Assembly: GCA_041060555.1 (NCBI GenBank)
Contig: JBEUDS010000035.1
Reading direction: 5' to 3' (one strand)
DNA: 21,726 bases
Source: CAUJIW01 sp963205175
Lineage (GTDB): Bacteria; Pseudomonadota; Alphaproteobacteria; Sphingomonadales; Sphingomonadaceae
Part shown: piece after piece, positions 7,313 to 20,594 of the stretch
Layout of the letters: each line of letters opens with the position of its first letter
Numbering within the stretch: the first letter of the stretch is position 1
The notes under the pieces: generated by a model
The model's database searches: none
Seen by the model: only the letters and a program-made list of their open reading frames with translations
What the model was told of the DNA's origin: nothing
Made by a program: the position numbers and the translations under genes

Positions 7313-8863
7313 ATGACACTTATCGATCCGCGAACACCCGTGATTGTCGGCGTCGCCCAGTACGGCGACCGGGTCAGCGAGCCCGATGCGGCGCTGACCC
7401 CGCTTGCCATGCTGGAGAAGGTCGCCCGCGACGCGCTGGCCGACAGCGGGGCCGACAGCGGGGCTGCCGCCGGCGCGCTGGCGGGTCTCGACTGGCTGAC
7501 GGTGATTCGCACCTTCCCGGACTCCGCGCCGGTCTTCAAGCCGCCGTTCTGGGGCTATACCAACCTGCCGCGCTCGCTGGCCAACCGGCTGGGCGCCAGC
7601 CCGGCGCGCCTGACCTACCCGCATGCCGGTGGCAACACGCCGCAGTGGTTCATCAACATGTACTGCGAGGCGATCGCCCGCGGCGAGGCGGAAATCTGTC
7701 TGCTGGCCGGCGTCGAGGCGCTGCGTACCGCGGCGCGGGTACAGAAGACCGGCATCGTGCCGGACTGGAGCGAGGACCCGGGCGGGCCGGCGCCGGAAGT
7801 GATCGGTGACGACCGCCCCGGCGTCAGCCGGGCCGAGATGGCGCACCAGATGATCATGCCGACGTCCGTCTATCCGCTGTTCGAGAACGCGCTCGGCCAC
7901 CACTATGGCCGCGACCCGGTGCGTCACCGGCAGGCGCTGGGGGCGCTGATGCAACCGTTCACCGAGGTCGCCGCCGGCAACCCCTGGTCGGCGCTGGCGA
8001 GCCCGCGCACGGCGGCTGAACTGTGCGAGCCCAGCGACGACAACCGCTACATCGCCTACCCCTACACCAAATATTTCAACGCCAACATGTTCGTCGACCA
8101 GGCGGCCGCCGTGTGGGTGATGTCCACCGCTGCCGCCGACCGGCTGGGCGTGCCGCGGGATCGCCGCTGCTACCTGCATGGCGCCGCCGACACCACCGAG
8201 AAGTGGTACGTCTCGGAGCGGGTGAACTATTACAGCTCGCCGGCCATCGCCATTGGTGCCGCCGAGGCGCTCGGCCAGGCCGGCAGGGGCATCGCCGACA
8301 TGGCGCTGGTCGACATCTACTCCTGCTTCCCGGTGGCGGTGGAGGTGGCGGCCGACGCCATCGGCCTGGCCCACGCCGATCCGCGCGGGCTCACGGTCAC
8401 CGGCGGCCTGCCCTATTTCGGCGGCCCGGGGAACAATTACGTCACCCACTCGATCGCGGAGATGGTGGCCCGCCTGCGCCGCCAGGCCGGCGCTTTCGGT
8501 CTGGTGACCGCCAACGGCATGTACCTCACCAAGCACAGCTTCGGCGTCTACAGCACCACGCCGACACCAGCCCCCTTCGCGCGCGTCGACCCCAAGAGCT
8601 ACCAGACGCGCATCGATGCCATGGAGTCGCCGCCGCTCAACGCCGCGCCGACGGGCGTTGGCACCATCGAGACCTTCACGGTTGTCTATAATCGCGGCGC
8701 GCCGGCGTCGGCACCCGTGATCGGCCGGCTGCCCACCGGCGAGCGCTTCCTCGGCCTGGTCAGCGACCCGGCCCAGGCGGCGGCGATGGTCGACCGGCCA
8801 GTGATCGGCCGGCCGGTGCAGGTCGCCACGGGCGAGACCTTCAACAGCGTGACGCTGGTTTAG
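7313..8863 (+). CDS. Thiolase-like protein (TLP1 / SCP-x-like) with additional C-terminal domain
   Basis: This is a cytosolic acyl-CoA-related protein of 516 residues with a thiolase fold, longer than ordinary thiolases (about 390-400). The N-terminal half resembles SCP-x-type thiolases: PVIVGVAQ (9-16), GGNTPQWFINMY (106-117) and LLAGVEAL. After about residue 430 an extra beta-rich domain follows (ETFTVVYNRG and GERFLGL), as in the mycobacterial thiolase-like protein type 1 family. Where thiolases carry the acylated cysteine (CGSG), this protein has alanine 105 (HAGG). Near the C-terminus, where the second catalytic cysteine is expected, it reads NGMYLTKHSFG. Classical thiolysis is therefore doubtful and the real reaction unknown. 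ATG 7313 follows GGGAGG. The frame is also open far upstream, but only as antisense of gabD. Its stop overlaps the converging MATE gene stop by four bases. Confidence 0.85.
   Translation: MTLIDPRTPVIVGVAQYGDRVSEPDAALTPLAMLEKVARDALADSGADSGAAAGALAGLDWLTVIRTFPDSAPVFKPPFWGYTNLPRSLANRLGASPARLTYPHAGGNTPQWFINMYCEAIARGEAEICLLAGVEALRTAARVQKTGIVPDWSEDPGGPAPEVIGDDRPGVSRAEMAHQMIMPTSVYPLFENALGHHYGRDPVRHRQALGALMQPFTEVAAGNPWSALASPRTAAELCEPSDDNRYIAYPYTKYFNANMFVDQAAAVWVMSTAAADRLGVPRDRRCYLHGAADTTEKWYVSERVNYYSSPAIAIGAAEALGQAGRGIADMALVDIYSCFPVAVEVAADAIGLAHADPRGLTVTGGLPYFGGPGNNYVTHSIAEMVARLRRQAGAFGLVTANGMYLTKHSFGVYSTTPTPAPFARVDPKSYQTRIDAMESPPLNAAPTGVGTIETFTVVYNRGAPASAPVIGRLPTGERFLGLVSDPAQAAAMVDRPVIGRPVQVATGETFNSVTLV
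7439..7462 (+). repeat. 12-bp tandem duplication within the thiolase-like gene
   Basis: GCCGACAGCGGG occurs twice in direct succession (7439-7450 and 7451-7462), adding ADSG in frame to a linker near residues 43-50. It probably arose by replication slippage and leaves the frame intact. Confidence 0.9.
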
Positions 8864-10290
8864 GCACGGCGTTTCCGCAGGGCTGGCGGGTGGCGCGCGA
8901 CCATCAGGAAGCGCGCCGCCATCAACACGAAGGCGACCAGTGCGCCCAGCCCCAGCGACAGCGGCAGGGCCAGCGCGCCGACGTCGGTATGGTGGACCAG
9001 CGCGAAGGCGATGCCGCACATCACCACAAAGAAGGCAAAGGTCTGGATGACGCCGGCCACCACCTGATCACCGGCGGCGCGCAGGGCGTAGAGCAGCACG
9101 GCCTGGGCGCCGTCGAACACCAGGAATGGCGCCAGCAGCACCAGCATGTCGACCGCCAGTACCAGCAGGGCCGGGTCGGCGGTGAACGGCGCCAGCACGA
9201 CGCGCGGCATGGCGAGGTAGCAGGCGGCGATGGCGAGGATGCTGGCGGCCGCCATGCCGGCGGCCAGCCAGCCTCGCCGGGCGACCGCGCTGGCCTCACC
9301 CGCGCCGATGGCGTTACCGACGCGGACGGCCGCCGCCGAGGCCAGCCCCGCCATGAACACCATGCTCGCCATGTGCAGCGAGATCACCGCCTGGAACGCG
9401 GCGGCGGGGACCGCGCCCAGTGCGGCGCCGATGGCCATGACAATGGAGAAGCCGCCCAGCTCGAAGGCGGATGCAAGTCCCGGCACCAGGCCGAAGCGCC
9501 GCAGTTCGACGCCGTCGCGCCAGGCGCCTCGCCAGGAGGCGCCGATCCCGTAGCGACGGCGGTCCGGCATGGTCCAGATGTAGGCGACGACCGCGATCGC
9601 GCCGACGACAACAGACAGCAGGGTGCCGAGCGCCGCACCGTCGGCGCCCATCGCCGGCAGGCCGGCGTTGCCGTAGATGAACAGCCAGTTGAGACCGGCG
9701 TTGAGCGGCAGCGTCGACAGGCTGATGACCATCACCGGGCGCGGCCGGCTGATGCCCTCCAGAAAGTAGTGGCACGCAATGGCCACCAGATTGGGGACAT
9801 AAGCCAGGGCGAGGATACGCATGAAGCCGGCGCCGCCCGCCACCATGTCCGCGGGTACATCGATCAGCCGCAGGATGGTCGCCCCGGACAGGTAAAGGAT
9901 GCTCAAGGCCAGTCCACCGATGGCGATGGCATAGGCTATGCCCTGGCGCAGGATGGCGCCGCAGCGGTGGTGGTCGCCGGCACCATCGGCGCGCGCGGTC
10001 AGCACGGTGACACCCGAGATCAGCCCCATGCAGACGACGATGCCGGTCCAGTGCAGGATGCGGCCGGCACCGAGATAGGCGAGTTCCGTGGTCGAGAAGC
10101 GTCCGACCATGGCGGTATCGATGAGGTTGAGGGCCAGCCACTGGAAATGTGCCAGCATCACCGGCCAGGCGAGGCTGACCAGTCGGCGCACTTCGGATCG
10201 GCGTGTCTGCCAGGACATGGCGGCGAGCCATACGTGAAATGTATCTGGCTGGCGAGGGGCGGTTTTGCGCGGCGCCCGCCGGCGTGGCAT
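8860..10290 (-). CDS. MATE-family multidrug/Na+ or H+ antiporter
   Basis: This inner-membrane exporter of 476 residues probably pumps cationic drugs or metabolites out in exchange for Na+ or H+. Two bundles of hydrophobic helices (about 12 in all) are visible. The first reads SLAWPVMLAHFQWLALNLI, followed by DTAMVGRFSTTELAYLGAG, the conserved MATE start (D-x-MVG). The second half begins near FGLVPGLASAFELGGFSI. The start is uncertain. ATG 10290 has GAGG about nine bases upstream and adds a basic N-terminus. ATG 10218 gives the usual family N-terminus (MSWQTRR) but has no ribosome site. With ATG 10290 only 33 bases separate it from the divergent phosphofructokinase start. The stop overlaps that of the thiolase-like gene. 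Substrate cannot be told; a polysaccharide flippase of the same superfamily is less likely. Confidence 0.9.
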   Translation of the reverse strand: MPRRRAPRKTAPRQPDTFHVWLAAMSWQTRRSEVRRLVSLAWPVMLAHFQWLALNLIDTAMVGRFSTTELAYLGAGRILHWTGIVVCMGLISGVTVLTARADGAGDHHRCGAILRQGIAYAIAIGGLALSILYLSGATILRLIDVPADMVAGGAGFMRILALAYVPNLVAIACHYFLEGISRPRPVMVISLSTLPLNAGLNWLFIYGNAGLPAMGADGAALGTLLSVVVGAIAVVAYIWTMPDRRRYGIGASWRGAWRDGVELRRFGLVPGLASAFELGGFSIVMAIGAALGAVPAAAFQAVISLHMASMVFMAGLASAAAVRVGNAIGAGEASAVARRGWLAAGMAAASILAIAACYLAMPRVVLAPFTADPALLVLAVDMLVLLAPFLVFDGAQAVLLYALRAAGDQVVAGVIQTFAFFVVMCGIAFALVHHTDVGALALPLSLGLGALVAFVLMAARFLMVARHPPALRKRRA

Positions 10291-10323
10291 AGGGGATGAC
10301 CTCGGGTGAATGAAAGGAAAGTC

Positions 10324-11424
10324 ATGCGGATCGGCATCCTCACCGGCGGCGGCGACGTGCCTGGCCTCAACCCGTGCATCAAGGCCATTGCCGAGGGCGC
10401 GGCCGAGCGCGGCTGGGCGGTGACCGGCTTCCTGCGCGGCTGGTTGGGGCCACTGGCGATAGACCCCGGCGCCATCGACCTGACGGCGCCCCTCGGCAGC
10501 ATGGAACTCACGCCTGCGGTGGTACGCGGCATTGACCGTGAGGGCGGCACCATTCTGCATACCTCCCGCACCGACCCCCGTCGGACGCCCCGGGGTGACC
10601 GCACGGCGCATGTGCGCGCGGTGCTCGCGGCCATGGGTGTCGATGTCATGATCACGCTGGGCGGCGACGGCACACTGCGTTTTTCGGCCCATCTCGCCAG
10701 TCTCGGGACGCCGGTGATCTCGATCCCCAAGACCATGGACAACGATGTCTTTGGCACCGATTACTGCATCGGCTTTTCCACGGCTGTCAGCCGCTCGGTC
10801 GACGCCATCAACGCGCTGCGCACCACCACGTCGAGCCATGAGCGGATCGGTGTCATCGAGCTGTTTGGCCGGCGTTCTGGCGAGACAGCGCTGTTGTCGG
10901 GGTTCCTGGCGCAGGCTGACCGCATCGCCATCGCCGAGACGCCGGTCGATCTCGACCGGCTGATTCCGCTGATTGTCGCCGATCGCGAGGCCGCGCGGCG
11001 CAGCTATGCCATGCTGGTGGTGTCGGAAGGGGCGCAGATCGCCGGAGAGATCGTCGATGACGATCTGTCGAAGTCGGCCACCAGCCGGGTGTCACTGAGT
11101 GTCGGCCAGCGGATTGCCCAGGCCATCGAGGCGCGCAGCGGCGTCGGCACGGTGGTGCAGGAACTGGCCTACCTGATGCGCGCCGGCGCGCCCGACGCGC
11201 TGGATCGCATGGTCGGCTTTGCCTTCGGTACGCTGGCGGTACAGCTGATCGCGCGCGGCGAGGTCAACCGGCTGGTCTGTCTGCGCGACGGCAACTACGG
11301 TCATGTCCCCATCGACACGGTCAACCAGGGGACCAAGAGGCTCGATGTGGGCCGGCTGTATGACCCTGCCGACTATCGCGCCAAGATCGCTGACGTCAAC
11401 GCCATGCCGATGTTCCTGTACTGA
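10324..11424 (+). CDS. pfkA: 6-phosphofructokinase family enzyme (ATP- or PPi-dependent)
   Basis: This cytosolic enzyme of 366 residues phosphorylates fructose 6-phosphate (or acts reversibly with pyrophosphate). N-terminal GGGDVPGLN (8-16) binds phosphoryl donor. GGDGT is at 113-117, and catalytic PKTMDND (135-141) holds Asp139 and Asp141. Two positions separate ATP from PPi enzymes. Here the first is glycine 116 (ATP-like; PPi enzymes usually have Asp) and the second is lysine 136 (shared with PPi and group III enzymes). The combination is known in group III members, often ATP-dependent, but needs assay. ATG 10324 has AAGGA five bases upstream; GTG 10306 lies upstream without a comparable site. 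It converges with the polyprenyl-phosphate transferase gene, six bases between stops, and no other glycolysis gene is nearby. Confidence 0.9.
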   Translation: MRIGILTGGGDVPGLNPCIKAIAEGAAERGWAVTGFLRGWLGPLAIDPGAIDLTAPLGSMELTPAVVRGIDREGGTILHTSRTDPRRTPRGDRTAHVRAVLAAMGVDVMITLGGDGTLRFSAHLASLGTPVISIPKTMDNDVFGTDYCIGFSTAVSRSVDAINALRTTTSSHERIGVIELFGRRSGETALLSGFLAQADRIAIAETPVDLDRLIPLIVADREAARRSYAMLVVSEGAQIAGEIVDDDLSKSATSRVSLSVGQRIAQAIEARSGVGTVVQELAYLMRAGAPDALDRMVGFAFGTLAVQLIARGEVNRLVCLRDGNYGHVPIDTVNQGTKRLDVGRLYDPADYRAKIADVNAMPMFLY

Positions 11425-11430
11425 AACCGC

Positions 11431-12456
11431 TCAGGCAGCGTGTGCCGAGGCCGCTCGCTGGGCAATAACGATGACCAGCGCATAGAGCACCAGCTGCGCC
11501 AGCAGGATCTGAACATCGAAGACCGGGAATATCAGGGCCGCGACGCTCGGCACGCCGACCATCGCCCAATAGGCGAACACGCTGCGGGGCCAGCCGAGCA
11601 GCCGCCCCAGATGATGGTGCAGATGTTCACGGTCGCCCGAGAACGGCGATCGTCCCGCGCGCAATCGCCGGATCATCAGGCGCAGACAATCGATCGTGGG
11701 CACGGCGAACCAGACCGCGATATGGCCAGCTTTCAACGAGCCGCTGCCGTTGGCGTAGACCTCGATCGCCAGCAGGCCGATGAGGGTCGCCAACCCATAG
11801 CTGCCGGCATCACCGAGAAAGAAACGACCGCGCCAGTTGAACAGCAAAGCGACGCCCAGTGCCGTCATCAGGGTGGCGAACAGCGGCTGTAACGTGGTGT
11901 CGCCATGCATCCACAGGCAGAAGGTCCAGATCATGCACAGGCCGATCACCAGGCCATTCTTGCCATCCGCCATGTTGACGGCGTTGAGCAGGCCCACCAG
12001 GCAGAGAATGGTAAAGGGCGCGGCCAGCTCGCCCCAGTGCAGACTGGGCAGCACATTGGTGAATCGCAGGATGACGACTTCCAGCGAGGTCGCCAGGGTC
12101 AGCGTCAGTGCGAACACTGCGAGGGAGATCAGCAGTCGCTGAAGGGGGCGCAGGCCGATGCGGTCGTCGACGAGGCCCAAAGCCGCCTGCATAGCGGTGC
12201 ACAGGCCGATCAGGCCGATGTCCGCCCACTGGGCGTGCCCCTGGCCATAGGATGCGAAACTGAGCCACAAGCACATCAGCAGGGCGGGGGGAAGGATAGC
12301 GATGCCTCCCACCAGCGGAGTGGGTCTGGCGTGGCGCTTCCGGCCGCCATGCGGGTCAGGATGGTCGATAAGGCCAAACCGCTGTCCCACCGCGCTGGCG
12401 CGCAGACCCACAGCACCGGCGAAAAGCGCGGCAATCAGGATGAAGAGGATTGTCAT
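11431..12456 (-). CDS. WecA/MraY-family polyprenyl-phosphate sugar-1-phosphate transferase
   Basis: This integral membrane enzyme of 341 residues moves an N-acetylated sugar 1-phosphate from UDP to undecaprenyl phosphate, the first step of a surface-polysaccharide repeat. About ten hydrophobic helices alternate with cytoplasmic loops that hold the family motifs: RPTPLVGG (44-51), the DD pair at 97-98 (GLVDDRIGLRP), NAVNMADGKNG (158-168, catalytic D164), FLGDAGS (213-219) and the histidine-rich HLHHHLG (278-284), typical of the WecA side of the family rather than MraY. In WecA the third motif usually reads DGIDG; here it is DGKNG. GlcNAc as sugar is inferred. No strong ribosome site precedes ATG 12456. 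It lies downstream of the gltD terminator in the same direction, so it probably has its own promoter in 12457-12650. No glycosyltransferase neighbours are seen. Confidence 0.9.
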   Translation of the reverse strand: MTILFILIAALFAGAVGLRASAVGQRFGLIDHPDPHGGRKRHARPTPLVGGIAILPPALLMCLWLSFASYGQGHAQWADIGLIGLCTAMQAALGLVDDRIGLRPLQRLLISLAVFALTLTLATSLEVVILRFTNVLPSLHWGELAAPFTILCLVGLLNAVNMADGKNGLVIGLCMIWTFCLWMHGDTTLQPLFATLMTALGVALLFNWRGRFFLGDAGSYGLATLIGLLAIEVYANGSGSLKAGHIAVWFAVPTIDCLRLMIRRLRAGRSPFSGDREHLHHHLGRLLGWPRSVFAYWAMVGVPSVAALIFPVFDVQILLAQLVLYALVIVIAQRAASAHAA

Positions 12457-12651
12457 GGGCTAGGCGGCCATAGGTCCGTTCAAGATATCCGCACAACTTT
12501 CACCGTCGACCCCTGTTATAGGGCGCAACATAGCAGTTGGCGCGCGAAGGGAAAGCCGGAAGTTGTAGCGAAACCCGCCACTGTCACCGTGGGGTGCGGG
12601 ATGTTGCGACCTCGATACAGCCGCGGCCCGCGCTGGGGCGTGCGTCATATG

Positions 12652-12685
12652 AAAAGCCCCCGCCGACCGGCGGCCGGCGGGGGCT
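12652..12685 (-). terminator. Rho-independent terminator of gltBD
   Basis: AGCCCCCGCCG (12655-12665) pairs with CGGCGGGGGCT (12675-12685) in an 11-bp perfect stem around a 9-base loop. On the minus strand the stem is followed by TTTT (12655-12652, sharing its last T with the stem), the normal order for a terminator. It begins 28 bases after the gltD stop codon. Confidence 0.88.
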
Positions 12686-12712
12686 GTCGTCAGCGGCGCT
12701 GCGGTTAGGATA

Positions 12713-14164
<1,452 letters not shown>

Positions 14165-14189
14165 GGTGCTTCTCCAGCCTTTAAAGTCG

Positions 14190-18830
<4,641 letters not shown>

Positions 18831-18967
18831 CCCGCCCAATCCTTAACTTCCTGGCGTCAGACGCAACTGAAGTACGCTGCCCGGCAGCATACCACCGTGC
18901 ATCGCACCTCGCTCTCTCTCCAAACCTCCGCTGGCGGTCACGCAGCCCCCGGACGCCTGAACCCGCT

Positions 18968-18995
18968 GCGATATCCCATTCCGCCCCGAGGTCAA
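18968..18995 (-). promoter_or_regulatory. Candidate sigma-70 promoter of gltBD
   Basis: On the minus strand CTTGACC gives a near-consensus -35 box (TTGACC, 18995-18990), and 16 bases further is TATCGC (18973-18968) as -10. CTTGAC-type -35 boxes are favoured in alphaproteobacteria. The leader to gltB would be about 130 bases. The start has not been mapped. Confidence 0.4.
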
Positions 18996-19048
18996 GCGTC
19001 GGTGCGGCGTCCAAACCTGTCATTTCCGGCGGGAAGACCCCGCATATT

Positions 19049-19067
19049 ACCTGCTGTGGCAGCAGGT
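19049..19067. other. Perfect short hairpin/dyad upstream of gltB
   Basis: ACCTGCTG (19049-19056) is followed by TGG and its exact complement CAGCAGGT (19060-19067). The flanks ATT and GTAAT extend the symmetry imperfectly. It stands about 55 bases upstream of the candidate gltB -35 box, next to an AT-rich patch, so it may be a regulator site. It could equally be the end of the ispG transcript. Confidence 0.4.
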
Positions 19068-19275
19068 GTAATGGTTAACTATGGGTAATATATGGAGTTT
19101 TCTGGACGCGCTCGGGGTGCTGCCGCATTCTGCGGGCCGAAGAGAAACTTCTGCCTCGACCGACTGGCAAGCATCCTCCATCGGGGTGTCGTCCGGCGAC
19201 TGCAATTTTCCGTCCCGTGATTCGGTGCGCGTGATGTGTTCTTCTCAGCCGGCTCGCCAGTTGAGTAATTTTATT

Positions 19276-20406
19276 TCATGCAACCGGTGCCGCAGCGGCC
19301 GTCCCGACGTCCGCGGCCTCGATCTCGGCCGCCTTGGCTTCCACCAGCGCGACGATGTGATCGACCATCTGCGCATCGTCGATATGGTGGTCGGTCACGC
19401 CGGAGAGGTAGACCATATGCTTGCCGGCGCCGCCGCCGGTGACGCCGATGTCGGTCTCGCGCGCCTCACCGGGGCCGTTGACGACGCAGCCGATGATCGA
19501 CAGCGACAGCGGCGTGTGGATGTGCGCCAGCCTCGCCTCCAGCGTCTCCACCGTCTTGATGACGTTGTAGCCCTGGCGGGCGCAGGACGGGCAGGAGACG
19601 ATGCGCACGCCGCGGTGGCGGATGCCCAGCGACTTCAGCATCTCGAAGCCGACGCGCACTTCCTCCTCCGGCGGCGCCGACAGCGAGACGCGGATGGTGT
19701 CGCCAATGCCGCCCCACAGCAGCATGCCCATGCCGATGGACGACTTGACGGTGCCGCCGATCAGGCTGCCGGCCTCGGTGATGCCCAGGTGCAGCGGGTA
19801 GTCGCAGGCGTCCGCCAGTCCCTGGTAGGCGGCGACGGCGAGGAACACGTCGGAGGCCTTCACCGAGATCTTGAACTCGCGGAAGTCGGCGTCCTCCAGC
19901 AGCCTGGCGTGCTCCAGCGCGGATTCCACCATCGCTTCCGGGCAGGGCTCGCCATATTTTTCCAGCAGGTGCCGCTCCAGGCTGCCGGCGTTGACGCCGA
20001 TGCGCATGGAACAGCCATTGGCGCGGGCGGCGCGCACCACTTCCTTCACACGCTCCGGCCCGCCGATGTTGCCGGGGTTGATGCGCAGGCAGGCGGCGCC
20101 GGCATCGGCGGCTTCCAGCGCGCGCTTGTAGTGGAAGTGGATGTCGGCGACCAGTGGCACCCTGGCGGCGCGGGCGATCTGGCGGAAAGCCGCGGTCGAC
20201 TCCTCGTCGGGGCAGGAGACGCGGATGATGTCGGCGCCGGCATCCTCGCAGCGGCGGATCTGGTCGATGGTGGCGGCGGCGTCCGAGGTCACCGTGTTGG
20301 TCATGGTCTGGACGGTGATCGGGGCGTCACCGCCAACGGGCACCTTGCCGACCATGATCTGGCGACAGCGGCGGCGCGTGATGTCGCGCCAGGGGCGAAT
20401 GCTCAT
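19276..20406 (-). CDS. ispG: (E)-4-hydroxy-3-methylbut-2-enyl-diphosphate synthase
   Basis: This cytosolic iron-sulfur enzyme of 376 residues is the penultimate step of the MEP isoprenoid pathway and converts MEcPP to HMBPP. The barrel domain begins with VPVGGDAPITVQTMTNT (22-38), diagnostic for IspG, and goes on with DIHFHYKRAL and RINPGNIGG. The [4Fe-4S] ligands are Cys272, Cys275 (SCPSCARQG) and Cys307, with Glu314 (GCVVNGPGE) as the fourth ligand. The ATG at 20406 gives the family N-terminus (MSIRPWRDI); the ribosome site is weak, and a longer open frame to 20463 lacks family similarity. It diverges from the acetyltransferase-like gene, and gltB lies downstream after a long gap. It is a short bacterial form without the plant insertion. 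The C-terminal alanine-rich tail is not conserved. Expected to be essential if no mevalonate pathway exists. Confidence 0.97.
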   Translation of the reverse strand: MSIRPWRDITRRRCRQIMVGKVPVGGDAPITVQTMTNTVTSDAAATIDQIRRCEDAGADIIRVSCPDEESTAAFRQIARAARVPLVADIHFHYKRALEAADAGAACLRINPGNIGGPERVKEVVRAARANGCSMRIGVNAGSLERHLLEKYGEPCPEAMVESALEHARLLEDADFREFKISVKASDVFLAVAAYQGLADACDYPLHLGITEAGSLIGGTVKSSIGMGMLLWGGIGDTIRVSLSAPPEEEVRVGFEMLKSLGIRHRGVRIVSCPSCARQGYNVIKTVETLEARLAHIHTPLSLSIIGCVVNGPGEARETDIGVTGGGAGKHMVYLSGVTDHHIDDAQMVDHIVALVEAKAAEIEAADVGTAAAAPVA

Positions 20407-20442
20407 CGGATTACCCGGACAGTTGCAACGAATGCCTGCTAT

Positions 20443-20471
20443 ATAGGCGCCGCCGCTGCGCATGGCGAGCC
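20443..20471 (-). promoter_or_regulatory. Possible promoter of ispG
   Basis: On the minus strand TCGCCA (20471-20466) lies 17 bases from TATATA at about 20448-20443. These are partial -35/-10 matches, and the TATATA patch is the only AT-rich one just upstream of ispG. The site would place transcription start about 30 bases before the ATG. Confidence 0.27.
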
Positions 20472-20594
20472 GGACGTGCCGGTATTCACCACATCGAGGC
20501 GTTGCGCCCGGCGGCCTATGGGCATGGCGTTAATCCGGCCTTATGATTGTTAGGCTAAGCGGGGGCACTCAACCGGCGACCAGAGGGGGGCGTC

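Larger units (their letters stand above)
18831..19275. other. 445-base intergenic region between ispG and gltB
   Basis: Both neighbours read on the minus strand, so this stretch holds the end of the ispG transcript and the control region of gltB. I see a candidate promoter (18968-18995) and a short hairpin (19049-19067). It also holds an AT-rich patch at 19068-19095 in an otherwise GC-rich context. No convincing coding sequence, tRNA or terminator with a T-run was seen. Confidence 0.6.

Noticed and set aside
8890..10299. A 469-codon plus-strand frame opposite the MATE gene
   Set aside because: The sequence is H/Q/R/G-rich low complexity, and the opposite strand encodes clear membrane helices of the MATE family.
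10291..10839. N-terminal extension of the MATE protein by about 180 residues
   Set aside because: It is antisense to the phosphofructokinase gene and shows no family similarity; starts at 10290 or 10218 are sufficient.
12460..12648. A 62-codon minus-strand ORF just before the WecA-like gene
   Set aside because: Its start lies at the foot of the gltD terminator, no ribosome site outside that stem is seen, and the product has no recognisable feature. The stretch more likely contains the promoter of the WecA-like gene.
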